A stretch of DNA of 64,000 nt, from contig NC_050096.1 of the NCBI RefSeq assembly GCF_902167145.1, positions 180,269,825-180,333,824 of the forward strand. Direction: 5' to 3'. Positions 1 through 11,548 of the stretch are shown one piece after another. Below the pieces are notes generated by a model, which was given only the letters and a program-made list of their open reading frames with translations, was not told the origin of the DNA and ran no database searches. Source of the DNA: Zea mays (lineage: Eukaryota; Streptophyta; Magnoliopsida; Poales; Poaceae). Within the stretch, counting starts at the first letter, position 1. The number at the start of each line of letters is the position of its first letter. Made by a program: the position numbers and the translations under genes.

Positions 1-143
1 TGAAGGTATGTCCTTCATAACCTTCGTCTGAAGATCATTATATCCTAAGGGAGATAATGCCTCGAAGGACGAAGGTCTTTAACCATTAACATTTTGTGTT
101 GCCTTGTTCTTAACTCATAGCATTTGAGAACAAGTCCCCAACA
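1..143 (+). repeat. 3' end of a Cinful/Zeon-like LTR (fragment)
   Basis: This stretch matches the last ~140 bases of the LTRs at 51020-51161, 57700-57841 and 61855-61996, including the shared GAAGG-rich stretch and the ending AAGTCCCCAACA. The start lies outside the window. The bases after it (144-207) do not show the TTGGCGCCC primer site seen inside element C, so this is either a 3' LTR or a solo LTR. I see nothing else recognisable in 144-207. Confidence 0.85.
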
Positions 144-207
144 GGGTACCTATTTTTTTCCTTTTCTGCGTAATATTGTTAAAAAATCATAAATTTTTCA
201 TTCCTGG

Positions 208-939
208 TGTGAGGTTCGGATGCACAGCAGAAGCGAGCCCCAAAAGCAGCAAGCTAGGCTGTCACGAGCAATTCACTGAACACCTTGTGGGCGTGAACCA
301 AACGAAGCACCTAAGCTTCATATCTGGCAACCACACGCTGTCCAGCAGCACAACAACACTATATGCACAACAATCAGCTCACTACAACATCAACCCCATC
401 AACAGATCACCAATATATCAAAGAACACATATATGCTCCTCATGCCAATATGACCATGCAACAGGAACTTGAGATATGGCTCCAATAGCAAGCAGGATGA
501 TGAACAATCAGCACATATGACAAGTAAAATACCCAATCAAGTGAAGACACAAATATTTACATGGGCAACTCCTTGCGGAGAAAAAACCCACGGGCAGCGG
601 CGAGCAAGAACTCCACTATGAAGATGAAGAGTACAATAGGTGGGAGCCAACAAGTGATGGGAGGTTCCAAATCCCCAAATCACTCTCTCAAGTTTGTGGA
701 TTTGGTGCCTCTCAATCTCTCCTCTCCTCTCTAACCCTATCTCTCTGTTTTCCCAAATGAGCTAGTGCGTACTAGACAAGCTTCTCTAGAAAGACAGCAG
801 CCACAAACTACACTTATTGGTGTTTTTTTGGAGAAGACCCCTTTCTTACCCCCCCCCCCTGAGGTGGTTGGACACAGCCGACCCCTGGGAGGATAAGGGC
901 AGCCGACCCCATGTGAGTTAATAGGAGCTGCTGCTCACA
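208..939 (-). repeat. Copia 3' LTR (left copy, complete)
   Basis: This LTR starts TGTGAGG and ends CTCACA, a short inverted terminal repeat. Its first ~440 bases align with 5145-5649. Just inside it (940-956), the minus strand reads CATTGAGGTGGAGAAT, a purine-rich polypurine tract of the kind found next to Copia 3' LTRs. Confidence 0.85.
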
Positions 940-956
940 ATTCTCCACCTCAATGA
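940..956 (-). other. Copia polypurine tract
   Basis: The minus strand reads TTGAGGTGGAGAAT immediately before the 3' LTR. This is the usual site of plus-strand DNA priming in Copia elements. Confidence 0.7.
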
Positions 957-1399
957 CCATTGAACCACCATAAAGCCAACAACAATTCAATCTTCAAACC
1001 TTCATCTTCAAGTCAACAAATCAGCATGTAACAATCTCACCACCTCCAAAGCTCCACTAGGGAGCTACCTCGGGCAACCACAAACACCGACCAAGCTCAA
1101 GTAGTGCTCGAACTTGGCTCTTAGGACCACCTTGGTTAACATATCAGTTGGGTTGCTTTTGTGCCAATCTTCATAACATACAAAACTTTGTTTTTCACAT
1201 GAAGACGAATGAAGAAATTTTGCACATCAATATGTTTGGTTCTCTCATGAAACTTCTCATCTTTTGCAAGATAAATCACACTTTTATTAACACAAAAAGA
1301 CAACACGATCAACTTGCTCAATGCCCAAATCACCAAGAAAACCATGCAACCAAATAGCTTCCTTCACTGCCTTAGTCAAAGACATGAACTCAGCTTCAG

Positions 1400-4300
1400 T
1401 GGTAGATAGGGCAATTGTATGCTACAATGTTGCCTTCCAACTGATGCATGACCCACAAAGCTGAAACACATAACCAGTGAGGGAACGCCTTAAATCAAGA
1501 TCCCTAGCAAAGTTAGAATCAGAATAACCAACAACCTGCCTCGGATTGACTGCCCTTTGATCAAACATCAAACCATATGCGCTTGTGCCTCTAAAATAAA
1601 GGAGAATCCACTGCATAGCCTTCCAATGTTCTTTACCTGGTTTTCACATAAAACAGCTCACAACACTAACTGCATGTGCAATATCACGACGTGTGTAAAC
1701 CATAGCATACATCAAACTTCCAACAACACAAACATAATGAACTTTGGACATGTACATCTCCTCTGCATCCAATAGTCCAGATGAAGTAGATAGCTTGAAA
1801 TGTGCATATAATGGAGTACGAAATTGCTTGTGACATATGAAATTTATGCAGGACCTTTTTAATGTACTGACTCTGAGAAAGCCAAATTCTGCCCTGAGAT
1901 CTGTCATGACAAATATCCATACCCAACGGTCTCTTAGCTGCACACAAATCCTTCATCTGAAACTCACTCTTGAGCATGGCCTTTGTTTCATCAATAGCAA
2001 AACGACTCTTTCATGCAATAAGGATGTCATCAACATAAAGCAACATATACATCCTTGTGCTATCTGCAAGAGTCTTCTGAAACACACAAGCATCATATGG
2101 ACTCTTAAACCCATGGCTAGAGACATAGGAATCAAACCGATGGTACCATTGCCTTGGAGATTGTTTCAAGACATACAATGACTTGTTTAGCAAACAAACG
2201 TGGTTTCTTTGCCTTCAACCACAAAACCTTCTGGTTGTGACATAAATAATTTCTCCTCAAGCTCACCATGAAGAAACATATTCTTCACATCCATTTGCTA
2301 TAGCTCCAAATCAAATAGAGCAACCAAAGCCAATAAAGCTCGAATAGAGGTGTGCTTCACAACTAGGGAGAATACCTCTTGGTAATCAATTCTGTGCTTC
2401 TAATTGAAGCCTTTTGCAACTAATCTGGCTTTAAATCTTGGAGAATCAAATTCTAGAGAAGAATCTTTGAGTTTGAACACCCATTTACAACCAACAAAGT
2501 GAAAGTTGTTGTACCTTACCTCTCGCAACTGGAGTGACCCACTCTCCATACTGATTTGGTTGTTGTCTCTGTCTCTGAATGCGATGTGCAATAGGAGAGT
2601 CTGAAGCCTCTAAAGATCCACCTGAAATTGTATCATCTAACTGACCATCAGCTGCATCTGACTCATCATCTGCCCCATCAGTGTCATGAACACCACCTAT
2701 AGACTCTGACAATAATGGTTGTTGCTGCTACTGATTGTCAACTGTAGTAGACTCGGTCACTAGAGTCTCCACCTCAAATTTTACCCTCTATGCTACCCGC
2801 TCTACCTCAGAATCGTCACCTGAAGAAGCTCCACCTCAAGTGGGAGCCTCTCCCAACCATCGACAACTTGGAGTAACGATCGCCATCTCATTGAAGGTCA
2901 CATTTCTTCTGACAAGCACCTTTGGGGATTTATCTTCTTTACACCACATACAATACCCTTTAACTCCATCCCCATAACCAAGAAATGCACACTTCAGAGC
3001 TCGAGGTTGCAACTTGTTCTAGCGAATGTGAGCATACGTCGGACACCCAAACACCCTCAAGTGATCATATTGGGGTGGTTTGCTAGACCACACCTCCTTT
3101 GGTGTCTTACACTCAATTGTTGTTGACGTGGAGCGGTTGATCAAGTATCATGCTATGGTAATAGCCTCTGCCCAAAGACTCTATGGTAAACCCGCATGGG
3201 AAAGCATACAACGGGTCCTCTCCAACAGTGTCATGTTCATATGTTCCGCTACTCCATTTTGTTGTGGAGTACCAACTATGATGTAGTGTATAGTAATGTC
3301 GATGTCCCGGTAAAACCTCTCAAAATATTCAGAGCGGAACTTAGTGCCATTGTCTGATCTCAAATATTGACCTTCTTTTCTGTCTACATTTCAACCATAG
3401 CCTTCCACTGACCGAAACAAGAAAATGTATCATCCTTGGACTTTAGAATGTAGACCCAAACCTTACTGTTGAAATCATCAACAAAGGTTAGCAAATATTT
3501 TCCACCTCCAACTGAAGTAACCGGTGTAGGACCCCACAAATCAGTATGCACATAATCAAATATGCATGTAGTCATGTGCACAGACCTACTAAATTTCAAA
3601 CAAGTTTGCTTCCCAAAAACACAATGTTCATAGAACTGCAAACTGCATGTCTTTCGACTGCCCAACAGGCCACGACAACTCAACTCAGACATACCCCGCT
3701 CTAACATGTGCCCCAATCTCATATGCCACAATGTAGTCATGGTGTCATCATCCACATGGGAACTAGATGCCACTGCAACTATCCTAGTAAGCAAACTACC
3801 CTGCAATAAATATAGATCATCTGTATCAGGAGTAGTAATGGCCTTCATCACACACAAGGAACCCCTAAACACCTTGATCTGATATTTTTGAGTCACAAAT
3901 TTATAGCCTTTCCGATCAAGTGCCTTAAAGGAGATTAAATTCTTGGTTAGCCCAACAACATGGCGAACATCTATGAGAGTACAGATAATGCCATCAAACA
4001 ACTGAATCTGATTGTGCCAATACCAACCACCTTGCACTTTGTGTTGTTGCCCATAGAAAGTGAGCCCCCCATTCATAGGCTCATAAGTGGCAGACCACTC
4101 TCTGTGCGGACACATGTGGTAAGAACAAGCAAAATCAAGAACCCAACCAGTCTTGAAGCTCATATCACAAACACTAGAAGAACACTGCCCAACTGAAGAA
4201 CCATCTGCACTCACAATAAGCAAATCACCATACTTTCTAGTATCATTATCTGCAACTGCCATAGTAGCTGAAGAAGAATCATCAGCCTTCCTGCCATTAT

Positions 4301-5087
4301 TTTCTTTGTCCTTCTTCTTCTTCTTCTTCAATTTAGGACAACACCAATTAATATGGCCCAATTCCTTGCAATAGTGGCAACAAATTTCATTCTTGCCCGA
4401 ACATGACTTAGAGAGGCCCTTTGATTTTCTTCTATCACTGTTAGAAGAACCACCGGCATCATGACCATGGCCTTTGGACCTCCCATGGTTCGCAACAAGA
4501 CCTTCACCTTCCACATTACTCTCCAAACATGACTTCTTTAGCAATTTTTTTGACATAAGGATAGAAGTAATATCATCCGTGGAGATAGAATCCATACCAT
4601 AAAGGATCTGGTCTCTAATGGAATCATACAAATATAGGAGTGAGCACAAGAACAAAATGGCCAAATGATCATTGTCCATAGAGTTGCCCGCATTTTGGTA
4701 GTCAAGCACCGCTTTGTTGAACTCATCAATATATTGCTTGATAGGAGTGCCTTCTTGCATATGCATCCTAAACAAGCGCATCATGAGGTAGAAATAACTT
4801 GAGAGTGACTTGTCTAAATAGTGAGTTTCCAATTTCTTCCAAAGAGCTAAAGCCGTCTTCTCCTCACAAACTTCCCGCAACACATTATTTGCAAGAGCCA
4901 AATGGAGCACTGCCAATGCCATCTTATCAATATTCTTCATCTCTTCTCTAGAAGTGGAAGCCAAATTAGGATCACCATCCTCCAAAGAAGCCTCCAAACT
5001 CTTGTCAACTAACAGATATTGTATTTTAACTTGTCATAGCCAAAAGTCACTAGTTCCATCAAACTTGCTTACTTCCAAATGTGACAT
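1400..5087 (-). pseudogene. Copia gag-pol polyprotein, decayed
   Basis: The likely gag start is the ATG at 5087-5085 (MSHLEVSKFDG). A TGA at 5034-5036 replaces the expected Trp in the WL-W-Q stretch. The longest open piece (4997-3384, 537 codons) holds the Copia gag domain, a CX2CX4HX4C zinc knuckle (CHYCKELGHINWCC, ~4340-4384), a protease site where the usual D-S-G/A reads DFACSYHM (~4125), the pre-integrase domain and the start of integrase (DYVHTDLWGP). The integrase continues at 3363-3181 with an intact RSDNGTKF and the downstream Glu in NGVAEH. RVT_2 pieces lie at 2591-2400 (FVGCKWVFKLK) and 2193-2011 (LLYVDDILIA). The RNase H piece lies at 1616-1422 (VGYSDSNFARDLD). Several stops and frameshifts make it non-functional. 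Confidence 0.85.
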
Positions 5088-5122
5088 TTTGAGGCAATTA
5101 CCAGGTGCAATTCATATAACAC

Positions 5123-5134
5123 GCTCCGATACCA
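5123..5134 (-). other. Copia primer-binding site (initiator Met tRNA type)
   Basis: The minus strand reads TGGTATCGGAGC a few bases inside the 5' LTR. It differs at one base from TGGTATCAGAGC, the site complementary to the 3' end of plant initiator tRNA-Met. Confidence 0.85.
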
Positions 5135-5144
5135 CTTGTCCACT

Positions 5145-5649
5145 TGTGAGGGTCGGACGCACAGTGTAAGCGGACACTAAAAGCAACAAACTAGGTTGTT
5201 ATAAGCAATTCACCGAACACCTTGTGGGCATGAACCAAACAAAGTACCTAAGCTTCAGATCAGCCAACCACACGCTGTCTAGTAGTACAACAACACTATA
5301 TGCACAACAATCATCTCACTACAACATCAACCCCATTAACAAATCACCAATATATCAAAGAACACATATATGCTCCCCATGCTGACATGACCATACAACA
5401 GGAACTTGAGATATAGCTCCAATGGCAAGAAAGATGATGAGCAATCGGCACATATGAAAAGTAAAATACCCAAGCAAGTGAAGACACAGAGATTTACGTG
5501 GGAAACTTCTTGCGAAGAGAAAACCCACGGGCGACGGTGAGCAAGAACTCCACTATGAAGATGAAGAGTACAAGAGGTGGGAGCCAACAAGTGAGGGGAG
5601 GCTCCAAATCCCCAAATTACTCTCTCAAGTTTGTGGATTTGGTTCCTCT
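5145..5649 (-). repeat. Copia 5' LTR (right copy, truncated)
   Basis: It starts TGTGAGGGTCGGACGC and follows the left LTR with scattered substitutions up to GGATTTGGT at about 5643. It then switches abruptly to TGAAAGTCGCC. Roughly the last 230 bases of the LTR are missing here. Confidence 0.8.
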
Positions 5650-5884
5650 TGAAAGTCGCCTAGAGGGGGAGTGAATAGGCAAAATCTATAAATTTAAACT
5701 TTGAACACGAACTTCATCCGGGGTTAGGATTAGAAAGAGTAATAATGCATTCTGAGTGCATATGAGAGTTCTTCTTGCTATTGTTTGCTCAATCAATGCG
5801 GATAACTTTGGGAGCCAACTCAAAAGATTGTGAGCAAGAGAACTTTAGAGAGAGGGGAGAGGAAGAATCAAATCGTAAGGTAAT
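5650..5884. repeat. Fragment of another LTR-type repeat (TGAAAGTCGCCTAGAGGGGG)
   Basis: The opening TGAAAGTCGCCTAGAGGGGG and the GGGTTAGGATTAGAA stretch recall a very common grass repeat end, probably a Copia LTR. No coding sequence is visible. It is cut on the right by element A at 5885. The family assignment is from memory and weak. Confidence 0.45.
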
Positions 5885-6147
5885 TATTGGTCACTTGTTC
5901 TCAAATGCTATGAATCAAGAACAAGGCAACACAATTGTTAAAGATTAAGGACCTTCGTTCTTCAAAGAATTATCTCCTTTCGATATAATGATATTCAGAC
6001 GATAGTCATGAAGGACCCACCTTCATCATTTATGAGAATAAGAATCCATAGAGATAATATATGTTATCCATTCATTCATTCATTATTTATTTCATGATAT
6101 AAACATGAACATTAACGGATTTTATATTACATTGATACCTTCAGCTT
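5885..6147 (-). repeat. Element A 3' LTR, left piece
   Basis: This is the reverse complement of the LTR end seen at 57700-57841. It starts TATTGGTCACTTGTTCTC and runs to CCTTCAGCTT, where element F is inserted. The same LTR continues at 30091 after F. Confidence 0.85.
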
Positions 6148-7686
6148 TGTCGGCGTTTCGACCTCGGGGGGTCCCTGGACTGACGAGTAAATTGTCGCCG
6201 CGTGTCCCAGCCCAGATGGGTCGGCGCGAGACGGAGCACGAAGGGGGGCAAGAAGAGGGAGACAGGCGTAAAGGGGAAACCCGCGGCCTTCGTGTTGTCC
6301 TGTGCCCAGGTCGGGTGCGCTTGCAGCAGGGGGTTACAAGCGTCCGCGTGGGAGGGAGCGAGAGGCTTGTACGCGCCGTCCCGTCCTCGCCGCGCGGCCA
6401 ACCTTCTCGTATGAGAGCCCTGGACCTTCCTTTTATAGGCGTAAGGAGAGGGCCCAGGTGTACAATAGGAGATGTAGCAGTGTGCTAACGTGTCTAGCAG
6501 AGAGGAGCTAGTGCCCTAAGTACATGCTGTCGTGGCAGCCGGAGAGGTTTTGGCACCCTGTTCATGTGATGTCGTGGCCGTCAGAGGAGCGCTGGAGCCT
6601 TGCCAAAGGACAGCTGTCGGGGCTGTCGAGTCCTTGCTGACGTCTCCTTGCTTCTGTAAGGGGCTGAGAGCCGCCATCGTCATGGAGCACGCGGGGCGCC
6701 ATCATTATTTGTTTACCGGGGCGAGCCAGATGGGACGCCGGTCTTGTTCCCCGTAGCCTGAGCTAGCTAGGGGTAGGGTAATGATGGCCCCCCTGTGACG
6801 TGGTCGGTCCGAGCCCTGGGTCGGGCGAGGTGGTGGCTCCTCCGAGGTCGAGGTCGAGTCTGTCTTCCGAGGTCGAGGTCGAGTCCGAGCCCTGGGTCGG
6901 GCGAGGCGGAGACCATTGTCTGAGGCCAAGGCTGAGTTCGAGCCCTGGGGTCGGGCGAGGCGGATTTCGTCGTCTTCTGGAGCCGAGGCTGAGTCCGAGC
7001 CCTGGGGTCGGGCGAGGCGGAGTTCGTCGTCTTCCGGAGCCGAGGCCGAGTCCGAGCCCTGGGTCGGGCAAGGCGGAGTTCTTCGTCTTCCGGAGCCGAG
7101 GCCGAGTCTGAGCCCTGGGTCGGGCGAGACGGAGATCGTCGTCCGAGGCTGAGACGGGGGCCGAGCCCTGGGATCGGGCGAGGCGGAGCTTCCTATGGCG
7201 CCCGAAGCCGGACTTGGCTGCTGTCAGCCTCACTCTGTCGTGTGGCACAACAGTCGGAGCGACGCAGGTGGCGCTATCCTCTTGTCAGGCCGGTCAGTGG
7301 AGCGGTGAAGTGACTGCGGTCACTTCGGCTCTATCGACTGAAGGGCGCGCGTCAGGATAAGGTGTCAGGCCATCCTTGCATTAAATGCTTCTGCGATACG
7401 GTCGGTCGGTGTGGCGATCTGGCCAAGGTTGCTTCTTGGCGAAGACTGGGCCTCGGGCGAGCCGAAGGTGTGTCCGTTGCTTGAGGGGGCCCTCGGGCGA
7501 GACGTGAATCCTCCGGGGTCGGCTGCCCTTGCCCGAGGCTGGGCTCGAGCGAGGCGAGATCGTGTCCCTTGAGTGGACCGAGCCTTGACTTAATCGCACC
7601 TATCAGGCCTTTGCAGCTTTGTGCTGATGGGGGTTACCAGCTTAGATTAGGAGTCTTGGGGGTACCCCTAATTATGGTCCCCGACA
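6148..7686 (-). repeat. Element F 3' LTR (left copy)
   Basis: It runs from TGTCGGCG to CCCCGACA. It carries a GC-rich minisatellite (about 6811-7180) and, for minus-strand transcription, a TATAAAAGG box (plus-strand TTTTATAGG at ~6431). Reading frames within it, such as the arginine/proline-rich one on the minus strand, are by-products of the minisatellite. Confidence 0.9.
6811..7180. repeat. GC-rich minisatellite in the F LTR
   Basis: About six imperfect copies, up to ~57 bp each, share the core GAGCCCTGGGTCGGGCGAGG followed by CGGAG and a TCGTCGTCTTCCGGAGCCGAGG spacer. The copies differ by substitutions and by spacer length. The equivalent array in the other LTR is at 29213-29600, with a slightly different arrangement. 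Confidence 0.85.
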
Positions 7687-7700
7687 GTAGCCCCCGAGCC
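7687..7700 (-). other. Element F polypurine tract
   Basis: The minus strand reads GGCTCGGGGGCTAC directly before the 3' LTR, a typical Gypsy plus-strand priming tract. Confidence 0.8.
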
Positions 7701-8420
7701 TCGAAGGGAGTGTTAATACTCGCTTGGAGGCTTTTGTCGCACTTTTTTGCAAGGGGACCGGCCTTTCTTGGTTGCATTTCGTTCCGGTGGGTGCACGCGA
7801 GCGCACCCGCCGGGTGTAGCCCCTGAGGCCTCAGAGGAGTGGTTTGACTCCTTCGAGGTCTTAGTGCGTTTCGTGATGCTTCGGCCGGTCTGGTTGTTCC
7901 CTCATGCGAACTGGCCATAGCCCGGGTGCACAGTCGAGTCCCACGTTCTCGGGCTGGTATGTTGACGCTGTCAACGGTTTGGCCGGAGCCGGGTTTGCGA
8001 GAGCAGCCCCCGAGCCTCCGCACGGGGCGAGAGGACGGTCAAGGACAGACTCGGCTTTTTACATACGCCCCTGCGTCGCCTTTCCGCAAGGAGGAGGGGG
8101 GGAAAGCGCCATGTTGCCCTCGGAGGGTGCCGAACATGGTGTCTCCAGTGAGCTGCTAACGGGTAATCCGAGTGGACGCCCGTGCCCCATTCGTTAGGGG
8201 TCGGCTAGTGGCCCGGAGGCGCGCTCCAAAAGTACCTTCGGGTGATTTGCCGGACCCGGTCCCCTTTTGATGGGGTCCGAGGGCTCGATGCCTCCCTCTG
8301 ATGAGATTCCGTTACAAGATCGTTCCCGTTGGTCTCGGAAATGTCCTAGGGTACCTCGGGAGCGTAGCCCGAGCCTTGGTTATGTATCGAACGTACCCAG
8401 GGTCATCCCTCGCTCTGCGT

Positions 8421-8640
8421 CTGAGGCGGCTGTCGAACCCTTCGGGGGCCAGCCTACGAACCCCTGATCAGTAGTGGGCGCGGAGCCCGAGTGGCCTGAG
8501 GTGGCCGTTTGAACCCTTCCGAGGGGCCAGCCTTCGAACCTCTGACCAGTAATGGGCGCGGAGCCGGAGTTCTCTGAGGCGGCTGTTGAACCCTTCCGAG
8601 GGGCCAGCCTTCGAACCTCTGATCAGTAGGGGGGCTCGGG
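8421..8640. repeat. Tandem repeat, ~75-78 bp unit, about 3 copies
   Basis: Units start at 8421, 8496 and 8574. Each begins CTGAGG-(C/T)GGC and contains GAACCCTTC, a GGGGCCAGCCT block and CTGA(T/C)CAGTA. It lies in the non-coding 3' region of F. Confidence 0.8.
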
Positions 8641-10409
8641 GCCCGCTTCCTTCGCGGAGAAGGATCCCTTTCGGGGTATCCCCTTTCCCGGTCCCTGTTG
8701 TAAGAGAGAGAAAGTGGAATAGGAAAAGGATACGAAATCGAATGATGTGGCGCACCTTTTTGACGCGGTCATTATGGTGGAAGTGAAGCGTCGCCTGCTT
8801 CGCCTGCCAAAGGTGCCGCCTGTCCTGACGCAGAGTTAATGCGACGAGACGAGTGGTTCGCGGGGCATCCGTTGCGTGTGCGCGAGCCGTTCGAGGAACG
8901 GAACACGGGCGCGTCGTCTTCACGCCGTGGGAGAGGGTTCTCTCGCTGTCCCAGGAGGGGACGTGAGCTTGCTGATGACTTGACCGCTGCTTCCGCCCGC
9001 CTGCCACCGTCATTACTGCCGGCCCACTTCTCGCCGTATCGACCGTCGCGCCTTCTCCCGCGACTGACTGACCCGTGACCGATGTGCTCGGTTGGCACTG
9101 TTGGGCCGTGCGCAGGGTCGCCTCGAGTCGCGGCACTGGTTCCGCAGTCAAGGAGGTGTGGTACTGGCGCAAGTGGCGGTGCAGTTTCCTTGCACGTAGT
9201 AACCGGCGCGCCTGTTACATGACGTGTGGGCCTGGGCCTCCATGCTGGACGCATTGAAGCCGAAAGGGTGCGCCCCCTTGGTGCGGTTGCATGCCGCCTG
9301 CATGGCGGTCCGCCCTTTCACCCGCTGATCTGGGCAAAAGTGGAGGAATGCTCGTAACCGCTGGGCAGTTGCGTGCATCGTGCACGGTGGTTTTGGCTCC
9401 TTCTGTCCTGGGCCAGCTTGCACGATGCGTGGGACCTAGCCCCCGTGTCGTAGGGGGAGGACCTTGGAGCGTGTTGGAGAAGACTCAGCCCGCGACGGCT
9501 GAGGACGCAAGTGGGGAGAGTTGCCTTTAAAAGGAGGGCGACCCCCTTGAAAGGCAACCATGTCTTCGCGCTCCCCTCATGCATCGCGTCTTTCCACCTT
9601 CCGAGCCCCCGGATGGGGGCGCCCGTGGTTCTTCCGCCTTGTCGTCATTGGAGGAACGCAACTTCGCGGAAGTTGGTACCTTTCAGCCATCGTTCGGCTT
9701 CAAGGATTTTCATCAGGCAGCCCGGCCGTATTTCGCCGGTGGTCACCCAAGACGGTGACCACCAGTTCCAGGGTGGGGAGAAGCAAGCCGGGCTGCGGCC
9801 TTCACCCCTCCCTCAGCTTCAAGGATGTTCATCATCAGTGCTGGGGAGAGGAGTGCGCCGAGTTGGGGCCTGTCTCCGTGCGGGCAGCAGCCCGCTCCTT
9901 CCCTTAGTGATCGGGGGGAAGGGCGTTCGCCGTTCGTGGCGCTGGCAGCTGCCGCGTGTCTGGCTCTCCGGCCCGAGTGGCTTCGACGCCGCTTCCGGTG
10001 CCACCTCCCGCCGAGGCAGCCAGAAGAGGTTTCTCCGCCGACGAGATAGTCGGTGCCGCCCGCGGACTGACCTCCAACTCTACGGCCTTCTGCTTGTTCT
10101 CGCCCCTCGAGTGGGGACATGGGCGAGGGCCTTGTGGCAGCAGCATCCGCCCTGAGGTCATCGCTGCTGCTGTTCGGCTGGTGGCGAGCCATCCGTCGGC
10201 CTTCTATTGCTCCGCAAGCCCTCCAACGTGGGGGGTTGTTCGTACCTGCGGAGGTGGAACCGGAGTTCCGTTTGTAATGGCACCTTGAGTGCCGGTGTCT
10301 TGTTCATTGCGGCTGTCGGGGCCTGAACATGTATGTGTTTTTGGCACGGAGCCGTGTTTTTCCTCATTTCGAGCACTAGGACTCGCCTGTCGGCTAACTG
10401 AACCGCTTA

Positions 10410-11470
10410 ACCAAGTGTGAGTTGCCTCGTGCGAAGGTGACGAGCGAGTTATCCGTATCTCGGAGGCGTAGGAGTCCCTCGGCTCGGTCGGCCTTGCCGC
10501 CCGAGGCTTCTCTTGCTTAGTTAAAGGAACCCTCGGCCGCTCTTCGATGAACCAGAGCCGGAGGCAGCGATGTCAGTATGGACAGAGGCAGAGTTGCTTC
10601 GAAAAGAAGACTTCGTTGGCTGGAGCCTGGCTGGGCCGTCCACTGGCGGGACCAGCGCCGGAGTTGAGTTGCCGAGGCCATGAGCCGGGCCGATGTCCTC
10701 GGGGGACAGCTGGCTGAGGCTTCGGGGCGGCCAGCCGAGGCGTCTGCTCGGGCCGGATTCCTGAAGAAGACCCTGGCGGCGATGGCCCAGGCGCGGTGCC
10801 GATGTCGTCCTTCGGAGCGGAGATCCTCCGACTGTGTTGCCGTCCGAGGCTCGGTCAGACTTCGCCAAAGGTGGAGTTGACGCCGAGGGTGCTGCTGCTC
10901 CCCCTCCGTCGACGTCTGAGCCTGCAGGATCGGTTCATCTTGTAGTGTGCGTATGTTTTCTGCGGCCGCCGAGGCCCAAACATACTGTCGTCGCGTTGTA
11001 AAGCTGCGTTTCTTTTCCTCTTGTTTTGAGTATCTGGACTTATTTGTCGGTAACAGAATTGTTTGTCCGAGCGAGAGTTACTTTTCACGGAAGGTGATGA
11101 GTGAGGTATCCGTATCCCGGAGGCGTAGGAGTCCCTCGGCTCGGTCGGCCTTGCCACTTACGTGTACTCTTACTCGTCTGTAGGATTCTGCTATCGATAT
11201 AGTCGAGAAGGCACGAAAAATCGTTTTGGCAGAAGAGTTTTCGAGCGTTAAGACTTGTTCGGTCCGCGGAATCGCTTATCCGAGTGTGAGTTACTTATCG
11301 TAGAAGGTGATGAGTGAGGTATCCGTATCCCGGAGGCGTAGGAGTCCCTCGGCTCGGTCAGCCTTGGCTGCTTACGTGTACTCCATCGTTTTCAGGATCC
11401 CACTTTCGAAGTAGTCGAAAAGCACGAAAGACGTTCTGGCAGAAAAGATCTTTTCCGAGGAAAATTTTGA
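10410..11470. repeat. Tandem/dispersed repeat, ~213 bp unit
   Basis: The block GGAGGCGTAGGAGTCCCTCGG, preceded by a GAAGGTGA(T/C)GAG core, occurs near 10467, 11119 and 11332. The last two copies are 213 bp apart. The first is about three units further left. Sequence following the third copy (GTAGTCGAAAAGCACGAAA) repeats that following the second, so a partial extra unit is present. Confidence 0.75.
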
Positions 11471-11548
11471 CGCGGAGGGGGTTCCCCCCTTCTAGCCCCA
11501 GAGGGAGGGTCAGGCTTTGCCGAGGCAAGGCTGACCCTTCCTTGATGG

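Larger units (their letters stand above)
208..5649 (-). mobile_element. Ty1/Copia LTR retrotransposon, Tork-like, right LTR truncated
   Basis: A Copia element is read on the minus strand. It has a complete 3' LTR on the left (208-939), a gag-pol relic, an initiator-Met-type primer-binding site and a 5' LTR on the right that stops at 5649. The domain order gag, zinc knuckle, protease, integrase, reverse transcriptase, RNase H is the Copia order. The five bases before the left LTR are CCTGG. The matching right duplication cannot be checked because the right LTR is cut by the next repeat. The Tork label rests on protease and pre-integrase sequence and is tentative. Confidence 0.85.
7701..11500. 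other. Element F long 3' region between integrase and LTR, no recognisable gene
   Basis: About 3.8 kb of GC-rich sequence lies between the end of integrase and the 3' LTR. Long 3' regions are characteristic of Tat elements and in some of them carry an extra gene. Here I see only short overlapping frames on both strands (for example 9511-10155 plus and 9172-8468 minus) with low-complexity Arg/Pro/Ser translations and no recognisable domain. Two tandem-repeat arrays are embedded in it and listed separately. Confidence 0.6.

Noticed and set aside
176..472. 98-codon frame at the left edge
   Set aside because: It lies across the start of a Copia LTR, begins at a non-ATG codon and has no similarity to any known domain.
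6763..7248. 161-codon minus-strand frame rich in Arg, Pro and Leu
   Set aside because: It is a translation of the LTR minisatellite, with repeats of the DNA unit and no domain. A similar frame appears in the other LTR.
9511..10155. 214-codon plus-strand frame in the F 3' region, a candidate antisense gene
   Set aside because: It overlaps several other frames on both strands in GC-rich DNA, has low-complexity composition, and shows none of the conserved blocks of the A-D antisense genes.
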